A stretch of 64,000 nucleotides of DNA. It comes from Spirabiliibacterium pneumoniae (GTDB lineage: Bacteria; Pseudomonadota; Gammaproteobacteria; Enterobacterales; Pasteurellaceae). Of this stretch, positions 56,021 to 64,000 are shown piece after piece (the first letter of the stretch is position 1; each line of letters begins with the position of its first letter). The notes under the pieces were generated by a model, which did no database searches, was not told where the DNA came from, and saw only the letters and a list, made by a program, of their open reading frames with translations. The position numbers and the translations under genes were made by a program. The DNA is taken from positions 98,942 to 162,941 of the forward strand of contig NZ_JABMII010000003.1 of the NCBI RefSeq assembly GCF_014884995.1. The letters are read 5' to 3'.

Positions 56021-57106
56021 TTAACGTAATTTTTCCATCGCCCAAATGAGGCCTGATTGATAATTTTCTTCCAGCAATGGCGAAAGTGTGTTCAACGCTT
56101 TGATAACCGCACTTTGATCAGGGTGGGCAATATTAATATGTCCGAGTTTACGCCCAGGCCGTACCGCTTTGCCATACCAATGCAGTTGACTGTGCGGAAC
56201 ACGCAGCCATTGTGGGTTATGTGGGCTGCCGATCAAATTGACCATTACACTTGGCATAATGCGTTCCAAAGGTGGCGTTGGCAGGTTAAGCAAAGCACGC
56301 AAATGTAGCTCGAACTGACTGATATTCGCGCCAAGCTGTGTCCAGTGCCCACTGTTGTGCACACGCGGTGCTAGCTCATTAATGATGAGTTTATCGCCTA
56401 GTACAAAGCATTCCATCGCCATCACGCCGACATAATCTAGCGCATTTAAAATCGGCGTAAGCATTTGCTCTGCTTGCGTTTGAAGCGCACTTAAGTGCGG
56501 TAACTTAGCATGCGTGACGCTGTAGCGTAAAATGCCTTCTTGCTGAAGATTGTGGGTGATGGGATAAAAGCGTGTTGAGCCGTCGCGAAAACGCGCGCCA
56601 ACCAGTGAGATCTCATAATCAAACGGGATAAATTGTTCAGCGATCACTTCACCGAATAAATCATCTGTGATTTCGTCCGTATTTTCAGCATTGATAATCC
56701 ATTGCCCGCGCCCGTCGTAGCCCCCTGTGCGGCGTTTTACCACCAGCTTTTCACCAATGGTAGTGAAAGTGCGGTCGAGATCCTCAGGAGAGGTTAATAA
56801 CGCCCAAGGCGATGTCGCAAGATGCAGCTCATCGAGCAATTGTTTTTGGGTTAAGCGGTCAGCGAGGCGGGCAAACACGGGTTTATTGACAAAGTTAGGA
56901 TGTGTGCTCAATGCGTCGGTCAGTTGGGTGTGTGGCCAGCGCTCAATTTCGGCGGTGATGACCGCACTTTCAGGCAATGCAAAGTGCGGTTCGTCAAAGC
57001 CAAGCGGGCGCACGTCAATATCAAGCGGGCAGCCAGCATAACGCAACATTCGCCCCAGCTGCCCATTGCCTAGCACAAAAATAGGTGGATACAGCGCACT
57101 TTGCAT
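56021..57106 (-). CDS. purK: 5-(carboxyamino)imidazole ribonucleotide synthase
   Basis: ATP-grasp enzyme forming N5-CAIR in purine synthesis. 361 residues. PIFVLGNGQLGRMLRYAGCPL at the start, ATP-grasp block KRRTGGYDGRGQW, EVIAEQFIPFDYEISLVGARF, NELAPRVHNSGHWT. The start overlaps the purE stop by one base (TAATG). Confidence 0.96.
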   Translation of the reverse strand: MQSALYPPIFVLGNGQLGRMLRYAGCPLDIDVRPLGFDEPHFALPESAVITAEIERWPHTQLTDALSTHPNFVNKPVFARLADRLTQKQLLDELHLATSPWALLTSPEDLDRTFTTIGEKLVVKRRTGGYDGRGQWIINAENTDEITDDLFGEVIAEQFIPFDYEISLVGARFRDGSTRFYPITHNLQQEGILRYSVTHAKLPHLSALQTQAEQMLTPILNALDYVGVMAMECFVLGDKLIINELAPRVHNSGHWTQLGANISQFELHLRALLNLPTPPLERIMPSVMVNLIGSPHNPQWLRVPHSQLHWYGKAVRPGRKLGHINIAHPDQSAVIKALNTLSPLLEENYQSGLIWAMEKLR

Positions 57107-57603
57107 TATGCCTCCTCCCGTGGATCTGGGTGATTTAAGACGCTTTGCGTTTGTGCTTGCCTAAAGTCTTGCAGTCTTTGGGCAAGCGCTTCATCATAAT
57201 TGGCAAGCATTTGTGCGGCGAATAAGCCCGCATTAGCCGCCCCCGCGCCGCCGATGGCGAATGTACCAACGGGAATGCCACGGGGCATTTGTACGATAGA
57301 ATAAAGGCTATCGACTCCGCTTAACGCTGCGCTTTTCACAGGCACACCAAGCACCGGTACAAGGGTTTTCGCTGCCAACATACCTGGCAAATGTGCTGCT
57401 CCACCTGCACCAGCAATAATGACGTGGTAGCCATTTTGTTTGGCTTGTTCAGCGAAGGTAAACAGTTTATCAGGTGTGCGATGGGCGGAGACAATTTCAA
57501 CATGGTAGGTGACCTTTAACAGGTCAAGCACTTGTGCGGCTTCGCTCATTGTTGACCAGTCGCTTTTTGACCCCATAACGATGGCAACAGGGCAGTTGGG
57601 CAT
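57106..57603 (-). CDS. purE: N5-carboxyaminoimidazole ribonucleotide mutase
   Basis: Converts N5-CAIR to CAIR. 165 residues, class I Pur[25 protein letters not shown] and [13 protein letters not shown] form the active site. AAGGAG precedes the ATG. First gene of purEK. Confidence 0.97.
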   Translation of the reverse strand: MPNCPVAIVMGSKSDWSTMSEAAQVLDLLKVTYHVEIVSAHRTPDKLFTFAEQAKQNGYHVIIAGAGGAAHLPGMLAAKTLVPVLGVPVKSAALSGVDSLYSIVQMPRGIPVGTFAIGGAGAANAGLFAAQMLANYDEALAQRLQDFRQAQTQSVLNHPDPREEA

Positions 57604-57778
57604 AGCAAACTCCTTGCAAAAAGATGACGCGGAAAGAGTGCTTAGAATAGCACGAAATGCGCAAAATTTAACCCTAAGCGTGGAAAATTTTTTGTAATGA
57701 TAGGTTAATATGATTGCAACTTGGTGTGTAAAATTCTATGCTTACGCCCCAATAGTTATTGATTCATTTGGAGCACCC

Positions 57779-60385
57779 ATGCAGCCTAAAGCAAAATACC
57801 GCAAAGATTATAAACCTGTCGATTTTACCATCACTGATATTGATCTGGATTTTCAACTTGATCCGCAACACACCACCGTTGTGAGTAAAAGTGCGATCAA
57901 GCGCATGAACCCACAGGCGAACACTATGCGCCTAGATGGGCACAGCTTCCAATTTGCCGATATTAAGATCAATGGCAAGCCTTTTGCTGCGTACACCCAA
58001 GATAGCCAATCACTTACGTTGGATTTAAGTGAGATTGACGCCAGCGCATTTGAGCTGGAGATTACTACGATTTTGCAACCCGCAAACAATACCTCACTAC
58101 AGGGGCTTTATCAGTCTGGGCAGGCATTTTGCACGCAATGTGAAGCGGAAGGTTTTCGACAAATCACCTATATGCTCGACCGCCCCGACGTGCTCGCGCG
58201 CTACACCACGAAAATCACCGCCAACAAAGCGCAATACCCATTTCTGCTGTCTAACGGCAACCGTATTGCCAGCGGTGAAGAAGGTGATAAACACTGGGTG
58301 CAATGGCAAGATCCGTTTCCAAAACCATGTTATCTGTTTGCATTAGTGGCAGGGGATTTTGATCTGCTATCTGACCGCTTTACGACCAAAAGCGGGCGAG
58401 AGGTGGCGCTGGAAATTTATGTCGACAAAGGCAATCTTGAACGCGCGCATTGGGCGATGCAAAGCCTGAAAAAATCTATGCGTTGGGATGAAGAGCGCTT
58501 TGGGCTGGAGTATGACCTCGACATCTATATGATCGTGGCGGTGGATTTCTTCAACATGGGCGCAATGGAAAACAAAGGCTTGAATATTTTTAACTCTAAA
58601 TTTGTGCTCGCCAACCCAGCTACTGCGACAGACAACGACTATTTAGACGTTGAGCGTGTGATTGCGCACGAATATTTCCACAACTGGACAGGCAACCGCG
58701 TGACATGTCGCGACTGGTTCCAATTAAGCCTTAAAGAGGGCTTAACGGTATTTCGCGATCAAGAATTTTCATCAGATACTGGCTCGCGTTCGGTCAATCG
58801 CATCAATAACGTACGCTTTTTGCGTAGCGTGCAGTTTGCCGAAGACGCCGGCCCCATGGCGCACCCAATTCGCCCTGAAAAAGTGATTGAGATGAATAAT
58901 TTCTACACTGTCACTGTGTATGAAAAAGGCGCAGAAGTTATCCGCATGCTGCACACCTTGCTCGGTGAAGAGCGCTTCCAACAAGGCATGCAGCGCTACA
59001 TTGCCACCAACGACGGCAAAGCCGCCACCTGTGATGATTTTGTGCAGGCGATGGAAGAGACCAGCGGCATGGATTTGGCTATTTTCCGCCGTTGGTACAG
59101 CCAATCAGGCACGCCTGAGTTGACCGTGCGCGATGAATTTGACGCACGTGATGGCATTTACCGCTTGCACGTCAGCCAAATGACACCTGCGACCCACGAT
59201 CAGCTTGATAAAATCAATTTGCATATCCCGCTCAAAGTCGCGCTCTATGACAAGCAAGGCAAAGCTCTACGGCTACAAAATGCCCAAGGCGCGCAGCACA
59301 ATGTGTTAGATGTGACCCAATATGAACAAACCTTCGAATTTCATGGCTTGCTTGAAAAACCCGTGCCTGCGTTGTTGTGCGAATTTTCAGCGCCTGTGAA
59401 GTTGGATTATCCTTACACCATCGAGCAATTGCTCACGTTATTATCCCATGCAGAAGATGACTTCGTGCGTTGGGACGCGGCGCAAACCTTGCTCAACCGT
59501 GAATTGCAAGCCAACCTTGAGCGCTTGCGTGAAGGGCAAGAATTGAGCTTATCACCTGAGTTACTTAACGCATTCCAGCAACTGTTAGAACACTATGAAG
59601 ATGATATTGAGCTGACCGCACTTATCTTGAGCATTCCAAAAGAAACAGAGTTTGCAGAGCAGTTTAAAGTGATCGACCCGCAAGGCATTCACCAAGTGCG
59701 TGGCTTTATGTTTAAAGCTATTGCCGAACGCCTGAAAGCGACCGCACTTCGTATTTATCATCAAATTGATTTGCCAAGCTACCGTGTTGAACAGCAAGAC
59801 ATCGCCCTGCGCAGTTTACGAAATTGCTGCTTGAGTTTCCTTGCGGCGACCGATTTTGGCAATGCTTTGGTGCACACCCATTACACCCAAGCGGACAACA
59901 TGACCGACACCTTGGCGGCGTTGAGTTGCGCTTGTGCCAATCAGTTGGCCTGCCGCGACAAGTTGCTGGCAGACTTTGAGCAAAAATGGGCGCATGACGG
60001 TTTGGTGATGGATAAATGGTTCACCCTGCAAGCCACCCGCCCAGATGCCGATGTGTTGCAATTGGTAACAAAATTAATGGATCATCCAAGTTTTGAGTTT
60101 AACAACCCAAATCGCTTGCGCAGCCTTGTGGGCAGCTTCTGTGGGCAAAATCCTAACGCCTTCCACGCCGTGGACGGTTCGGGCTACCGCTTCTTGGTGG
60201 ATGTGTTAATTCGCCTTAACCAAAGCAATCCGCAAGTGGCATCACGCCTGATTGAACCATTAATTCGCCTGCGTCGTTACGACAATCAGCGTCAAACGCT
60301 AATGCGTCGTGGCTTAGAGCGATTGGAGAAGATCGACAACCTCTCCAACGATTTATTTGAAAAAATCGAAAAAGCCTTGAATTAA
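57779..60385 (+). CDS. pepN: Aminopeptidase N
   Basis: M1 zinc aminopeptidase of the cytoplasm. 868 residues, close to E. coli PepN. Exopeptidase motif MGAMENKGLNIF; zinc site HEYFHNWTGNR with His297 and His301 and Glu320 in LKEGLTVF, the same numbers as E. coli. The start is the ATG of MQPKAKYRKDY after GGAG; the open frame extends 23 codons upstream through the promoter region and is not conserved. pyrD follows at nine bases. Confidence 0.96.
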   Translation: MQPKAKYRKDYKPVDFTITDIDLDFQLDPQHTTVVSKSAIKRMNPQANTMRLDGHSFQFADIKINGKPFAAYTQDSQSLTLDLSEIDASAFELEITTILQPANNTSLQGLYQSGQAFCTQCEAEGFRQITYMLDRPDVLARYTTKITANKAQYPFLLSNGNRIASGEEGDKHWVQWQDPFPKPCYLFALVAGDFDLLSDRFTTKSGREVALEIYVDKGNLERAHWAMQSLKKSMRWDEERFGLEYDLDIYMIVAVDFFNMGAMENKGLNIFNSKFVLANPATATDNDYLDVERVIAHEYFHNWTGNRVTCRDWFQLSLKEGLTVFRDQEFSSDTGSRSVNRINNVRFLRSVQFAEDAGPMAHPIRPEKVIEMNNFYTVTVYEKGAEVIRMLHTLLGEERFQQGMQRYIATNDGKAATCDDFVQAMEETSGMDLAIFRRWYSQSGTPELTVRDEFDARDGIYRLHVSQMTPATHDQLDKINLHIPLKVALYDKQGKALRLQNAQGAQHNVLDVTQYEQTFEFHGLLEKPVPALLCEFSAPVKLDYPYTIEQLLTLLSHAEDDFVRWDAAQTLLNRELQANLERLREGQELSLSPELLNAFQQLLEHYEDDIELTALILSIPKETEFAEQFKVIDPQGIHQVRGFMFKAIAERLKATALRIYHQIDLPSYRVEQQDIALRSLRNCCLSFLAATDFGNALVHTHYTQADNMTDTLAALSCACANQLACRDKLLADFEQKWAHDGLVMDKWFTLQATRPDADVLQLVTKLMDHPSFEFNNPNRLRSLVGSFCGQNPNAFHAVDGSGYRFLVDVLIRLNQSNPQVASRLIEPLIRLRRYDNQRQTLMRRGLERLEKIDNLSNDLFEKIEKALN

Positions 60386-60394
60386 GGAGGAGAT

Positions 60395-61429
60395 GTGAAC
60401 CAACTGTATTCTCTGATTCGCAAAGGCTTATTTGCACTCGATGCCGAGCGTGCCCATGAGCTGACGATCAAAACCCTAAGTGCGGTCGGCAAAACGCCGG
60501 CTCGCCATTTGTTTTCCCTCGGGCAGTGCCGTGTGCAAGGTCAACGTGTTGAGTGTATGGGGTTGCAATTTCCGAACCCGATTGGGTTGGCAGCAGGGGC
60601 GGACAAAAATGGTGAAGCGATTGATGGCTTTGGAGCGTTAGGCTTTGGCTTTGTGGAAGTTGGCACCGTCACGCCATTGGCGCAAGACGGCAACCCAAAG
60701 CCGCGGCAATTCCGCCTGCCTGAGGTGCAAGGCATTATCAACCGCAATGGCTTTAATAATCTCGGTGTGGACAATTTGGTCGAGAATGTCAAAAAATCTC
60801 ACTACGATGGCATCTTGGGCATCAATATCGGCAAAAACACCGCCACCAGCGTGGAAAACGGCAAAGGCGACTATATTTACTGCTTGAATAAAGTCTATCC
60901 ACACGCCGATTACATTGCGATCAACATCTCTTCACCAAATTCACCAGGGCTGCGCAATTTGCAGTATGGCGACGCGCTAGATGACTTACTGCAGGGCCTG
61001 AAACAACGCCAAGCAGAACTGGCACGTTATCATAATCACTATGTCCCGATCGCCGTGAAAATTGCCCCTGATTTAAGCGAGGCGGAGTTGGTGCAAATCG
61101 CCGACAGTCTCGTGCGTCACCAAATTGACGGCGTAATTGCCACCAACACCACCATTTCACGCGAGATGGTGCAAGGTGTTGCCAACAGCGAACAACAAGG
61201 TGGCTTAAGCGGGCAACCGCTGTGTGCATTAAGCACGCAAATCATCGCCCGCTTGCACCAAGAGCTTGGTGGAAAATTGCCAATCATCGGCTGCGGTGGT
61301 ATCACTAGCCTTGCCACAGGGCAAGAAAAAATTAACGCTGGCGCTAGTCTTTTACAGCTCTACTCTGGCATGATCTACCAAGGCCCAAGCCTTGTGAGGG
61401 AATTGGTTGAACATATTGAACTGAAATAA
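60395..61429 (+). CDS. pyrD: Dihydroorotate dehydrogenase (quinone), class 2
   Basis: Membrane-associated flavoenzyme oxidising dihydroorotate in pyrimidine synthesis. 344 residues. N-terminal amphipathic helices ([23 protein letters not shown]), FMN region [32 protein letters not shown] with the catalytic serine, and [14 protein letters not shown] start, positioned by a strong AAGGAGGAG Shine-Dalgarno. Confidence 0.96.
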   Translation: MNQLYSLIRKGLFALDAERAHELTIKTLSAVGKTPARHLFSLGQCRVQGQRVECMGLQFPNPIGLAAGADKNGEAIDGFGALGFGFVEVGTVTPLAQDGNPKPRQFRLPEVQGIINRNGFNNLGVDNLVENVKKSHYDGILGINIGKNTATSVENGKGDYIYCLNKVYPHADYIAINISSPNSPGLRNLQYGDALDDLLQGLKQRQAELARYHNHYVPIAVKIAPDLSEAELVQIADSLVRHQIDGVIATNTTISREMVQGVANSEQQGGLSGQPLCALSTQIIARLHQELGGKLPIIGCGGITSLATGQEKINAGASLLQLYSGMIYQGPSLVRELVEHIELK

Positions 61430-61461
61430 AAAGTGCGGTCTGGTTGACCGCACTTTTTTAG
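61430..61461. terminator. USS-pair terminator after pyrD
   Basis: AAAGTGCGGTC, loop TGGTT, GACCGCACTTT then a T run. The stem starts immediately after the pyrD stop, and the XRE gene ends 17 bases beyond. Confidence 0.88.
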
Positions 61462-61477
61462 TTATTCTGTATATACT

Positions 61478-61927
61478 TCATTCTTGCTTTTGACCTAACA
61501 TACTCTCTAAAAAGGCACATTGCTTTTCTAGTTTTTCGATAATGACATTCTTAGCTGCAATGACATCATCTTTTGAATTGATAATTTGATTGAGATTTTC
61601 CACTTGGTTTTGTAACACAATGAGTTTTTCACTGAGATTTTTTTCACCAAACAATAAGTTAAAATTGGAAGAGTTACTGAAATTATCATTAGAGTTATTA
61701 AACACAATGCAGGCGTCAGTTTCTGTCGGCACAAGCTGAGTGGGGGAAACTTCTAGCACTTTTGCGATTTGAATCAACCTTTCTTGCCCCACACCACATT
61801 CACCACGCTCAATTTTGGCATACCCATTCTCAGACATATGGAGCAACTCGGCCATCTTAGCTTGAGTCAGCTTTTTCTCTAATCTCAATTCTTTGATTTT
61901 GGTTCTTGTAAAATCTCTAGCGTTCAT
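61478..61927 (-). CDS. XRE-family transcriptional regulator with C-terminal coiled coil
   Basis: 149 residues. Helix-turn-helix domain at about 8-66: IKELRLEKKLTQAKMAELLHMSENGYAKIERGECGVGQERLIQIAKVLEV. A short Asn/Ser-rich linker (about 76-90, NNSNDNFSNSSNFN) leads into a predicted coiled coil (LSEKLIVLQNQVENLNQIINSKDDVIAAKNVIIEKLEKQ), likely for dimerisation. Divergent from the yaaW homologue across 131 bases, so it may regulate that gene or itself. AT-rich and without uptake signals. Targets unknown. Confidence 0.85.
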   Translation of the reverse strand: MNARDFTRTKIKELRLEKKLTQAKMAELLHMSENGYAKIERGECGVGQERLIQIAKVLEVSPTQLVPTETDACIVFNNSNDNFSNSSNFNLLFGEKNLSEKLIVLQNQVENLNQIINSKDDVIAAKNVIIEKLEKQCAFLESMLGQKQE

Positions 61928-62058
61928 AAGCTACCTTATCACGGAGGTCAAACTACCAATATTGGGTGGGTAAACATAACAACTTGTTTGTGGGCAAATT
62001 ATAGTCATAACAGTATTATTTTTCCAGAATTTTTAACAACCACAATGGAGAAAATACT

Positions 62059-62850
62059 ATGGCATACCGTTATGATGCTGACTTAGAGTTCCTTAAAGAC
62101 TGTTCTTCCAAAGATCTTGATTTGTTAGTGACATGTTTAACAAAAGATAAAGATGGGGACACTAGATTGACAGAAACACTAACATCGAATGATTTATATA
62201 AGCGTTATTACCCAGATCATAATAAATATTGGCAAGTTATCGCCGAAGAAATTCAAACCTTTGGCGGAAATACTTTTGCAAATATCCTCATCCGTCGCGG
62301 TAAAGGTGTAGTCTATCGCGAAGTGTTAAAGGATGTTTGTGACAAGTTAAAAGTAAATTATGCTAAAGAAGCATCAACTGCCCGTATTGAAGAAAATCTA
62401 TTCTCTAAAATTTTGTCAGATGCTATTGAAAAAATGTCACACCAAGAAATTGAAAAATTAGGACATGAATTAGGATTGGAAAATATTTCAACTCTTTCTG
62501 GAGAGACCGCTGCATCTGCGTTTATAACATTATTTAGAGCGGGAGGATTCAAATCTTATAAGCTCATGCTAATTATAGTTAACGCCATTTCAAAACTACT
62601 TATTGGAAGAGGATTGGCTTTAGCTGCAAATGCAGGGCTTGCAAGAGGTGCAGCTATTTTAACAGGCCCTATTGGTTGGGTTATTACGGGTATCTGGGCA
62701 GCACTAGATATTGCAGGGCCTGCCTATCGCGTTACCATCCCTGCTGTTATTCAAGTGGCTTATTTGCGTTTTCTGATGACACATAGTGAATTTGCAGAGC
62801 AGTTAGAGCAAAAGGAGTCGGAAGAAAATAAAGAAGAAGCTGAGCAGTAG
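62059..62850 (+). CDS. YaaW family protein (DUF3944 / UPF0174)
   Basis: 263 residues. The N-terminal segment YDADLEFLKDCSSKDLDLLVTCLTKDKDGDTRLTETLTSNDLYKRYYPDHNKYWQVIAEEIQTFGGNTFANILRR-like block matches E. coli YaaW in layout. A hydrophobic, Gly/Ala-rich region (about 165-235, LIIVNAISKLLIGRGLALAANAGLARGAAILTGPIGWVITGIWAALDIAGPAYRVTIPAV) could insert in a membrane. The tail is acidic (EQKESEENKEEAEQ). Function unknown in the family. GGAGAAA precedes the ATG. AT-rich, no uptake signals, next to a divergent XRE gene. Confidence 0.8.
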   Translation: MAYRYDADLEFLKDCSSKDLDLLVTCLTKDKDGDTRLTETLTSNDLYKRYYPDHNKYWQVIAEEIQTFGGNTFANILIRRGKGVVYREVLKDVCDKLKVNYAKEASTARIEENLFSKILSDAIEKMSHQEIEKLGHELGLENISTLSGETAASAFITLFRAGGFKSYKLMLIIVNAISKLLIGRGLALAANAGLARGAAILTGPIGWVITGIWAALDIAGPAYRVTIPAVIQVAYLRFLMTHSEFAEQLEQKESEENKEEAEQ

Positions 62851-62990
62851 TATTGATTTATCTACTAGTGTATGTTTTAAAGTGCGGTTTGATCTCACTT
62901 TTTAAAATATAGAGCATGAGGTTGGTCTGCTTTATAACATATATTATTTAATGGCTAAACACTGTGCAACAATATTCTCAAGGTAATAAA

Positions 62991-64000
62991 ATGAAATCAA
63001 AAAAAGATAAAAAAATTTCAGCTCATGGAGAAAATTATCTGAATTTTGATAATAATTTGTCTACGGATGAAACACAAGAAATTACTGAAGAACAGGATTA
63101 CGCCACCCACGGCACGCTGATTCACCCACTGCTACAAAGCAGCATGCCAAGCAAAAAAGCTAAGCCAAGCACCGCATTGCCAACATTAGATTTACTTGAG
63201 CCAATGAAAGCCCAAAGTTTATCGGTCGATAAAAGCGAAATTCATGCCACCTCCGCGCGCATTGAGCAGCAGCTGGCCAACTTTGGCGTTAAAGCAAAGA
63301 TCAAAGACGTGCTGGTCGGCCCTGTGGTCACTCGCTATGAAATTGAACTTGAGCCAGGCGTTAAGGCCTCCAAAGTATCAGGGCTGGACAGTGATTTGGC
63401 GCGTGCGCTGATGTTTCGCTCCATTCGAATTGCTGAAGTGATTCCAGGCAAGCCGTACATCGGCATTGAAACGCCGAATAAGCACCGTCAAACCGTGGGA
63501 TTGCGTGAGGTGTTTGACAGCCGTGAGTTTAGAGAGAGCAAAGCGTTGTTGCCGATGGCGCTGGGCAAAGACATCAGTGGCGAGCCTGTGGTGGTGGATT
63601 TGGCCAAAATGCCACACTTGCTGGTGGCCGGTGCCACCGGCTCGGGGAAATCCGTGGGCGTGAACAGCATGATTTTGAGCCTGCTGTATAAACGCAAGCC
63701 AGAAGACGTGCGCATGATTATGATTGATCCGAAAGTGGTGGAATTGTCAATTTATCAAGACATACCGCACTTGTTAACGCCAGTTGTGACCGACATGAAA
63801 AAAGCCGCTAATGCGCTGCGCTGGTGTGTGGACGAAATGGAGCGGCGTTATCTGCTGCTGTCAGCCCTTTATGTGCGCAATATTGAAGGCTTCAATGACA
63901 AAATCAAGCAAGCCGAACAGATGCAAATGCCGATTCCAAACCCAATTTGGAAACCGCGCGACAGCATGGACAGCGCACCGCCGCCGCTGGAAAAAATGAG
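62991..64000 (+). CDS. ftsK: FtsK-like DNA translocase motor, no N-terminal membrane domain, 3' end outside window
   Basis: The frame is open from the ATG at 62991 to the window end (336 codons). After about 35 unusual, charged, AT-rich codons (MKSKKDKKISAHGEN...) it joins a sequence typical of the FtsK linker end, GTLIHPLLQSS and TALPTLDLLEP, then the alpha domain (IEQQLANFGVKAKI, GPVVTRYEIELEPGVKASKVSGLDSDLARAL, VIPGKPYIGIETPN). The RecA-like domain follows with Walker A VAGATGSGKSVGVN and MIDPKVVELSIY. A normal FtsK has about 200 residues of transmembrane domain and a long linker first; an in-frame TAA at 62949 and AT-rich sequence upstream show they are absent here. It may be a truncated ftsK, a partial duplicate or a soluble paralogue. 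Confidence 0.85.
   Translation, partial: MKSKKDKKISAHGENYLNFDNNLSTDETQEITEEQDYATHGTLIHPLLQSSMPSKKAKPSTALPTLDLLEPMKAQSLSVDKSEIHATSARIEQQLANFGVKAKIKDVLVGPVVTRYEIELEPGVKASKVSGLDSDLARALMFRSIRIAEVIPGKPYIGIETPNKHRQTVGLREVFDSREFRESKALLPMALGKDISGEPVVVDLAKMPHLLVAGATGSGKSVGVNSMILSLLYKRKPEDVRMIMIDPKVVELSIYQDIPHLLTPVVTDMKKAANALRWCVDEMERRYLLLSALYVRNIEGFNDKIKQAEQMQMPIPNPIWKPRDSMDSAPPPLEKM

Noticed and set aside
57710..57778. Longer PepN start with a hydrophobic 23-residue N-terminus (possible signal peptide)
   Set aside because: GGAG sits directly before the ATG at 57779, and from there residue numbers match E. coli PepN, which is cytosolic.

Overview
The window comes from a gamma-proteobacterium of the family Pasteurellaceae. 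The main evidence is the nonamer AAGTGCGGT (the Haemophilus influenzae-type DNA uptake signal sequence, USS), which occurs in dozens of copies on both strands and often as inverted pairs that form terminators. Several gene pairs support this: grpE/nadK/recN, hns/purU and ilvI/ilvH. The genus cannot be fixed from the sequence. gltA plus sucABCD point to a more complete TCA cycle than the one known for H. influenzae, which lacks citrate synthase.

Layout. 1-7.8 kb: hisC (cut by the window edge), aroA, ilvH/ilvI, an NhaC-type antiporter, an H-NS-like protein and purU. 7.8-12.7 kb: a type III restriction-modification system (res, mod). mod carries a CGGAT pentanucleotide tract of four units that leaves the gene out of frame (phase OFF); one extra unit would restore a 689-residue reading frame. 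13-16.8 kb: a secreted chondroitin/hyaluronan-type polysaccharide lyase (PL8) and a secreted CBM9-like protein. 16.8-26 kb: metY, sucABCD and divergent gltA. 26-36.2 kb: a heme-acquisition island. Seven tightly packed minus-strand genes (chaN-like lipoprotein, secreted S9 oligopeptidase, TonB-dependent receptor, TbpB-like surface lipoprotein, hmuT, hmuU, hmuV) face hutX-hutZ across a Fur-box-bearing intergenic region. 36-41 kb: epmC, htpX, grpE, nadK, and recN behind two LexA boxes. 41-46.6 kb: choline-to-betaine genes betB, betA and betT. 46.8-49.8 kb: a polar amino-acid ABC transporter. 49.8-53.2 kb: a YvcK/YbhK-like protein and moaACDE behind a probable Moco riboswitch. 53-61.4 kb: cls, aspC, purK/purE, pepN, pyrD. 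61.4-64 kb: an AT-rich, USS-free block (XRE regulator, YaaW homologue) abutting an ftsK-like gene that lacks the N-terminal membrane domain and runs off the window.

How the genes work together. In the heme island, the receptor and surface lipoprotein would capture heme or hemoprotein outside, HmuTUV would carry heme inward, and HutX/HutZ would hold and degrade it. ChaN and the S9 peptidase are unusual additions. The lyase and CBM9 protein suggest feeding on, or remodelling, host glycosaminoglycans. No rRNA, tRNA, CRISPR array, prophage or complete insertion sequence was seen.
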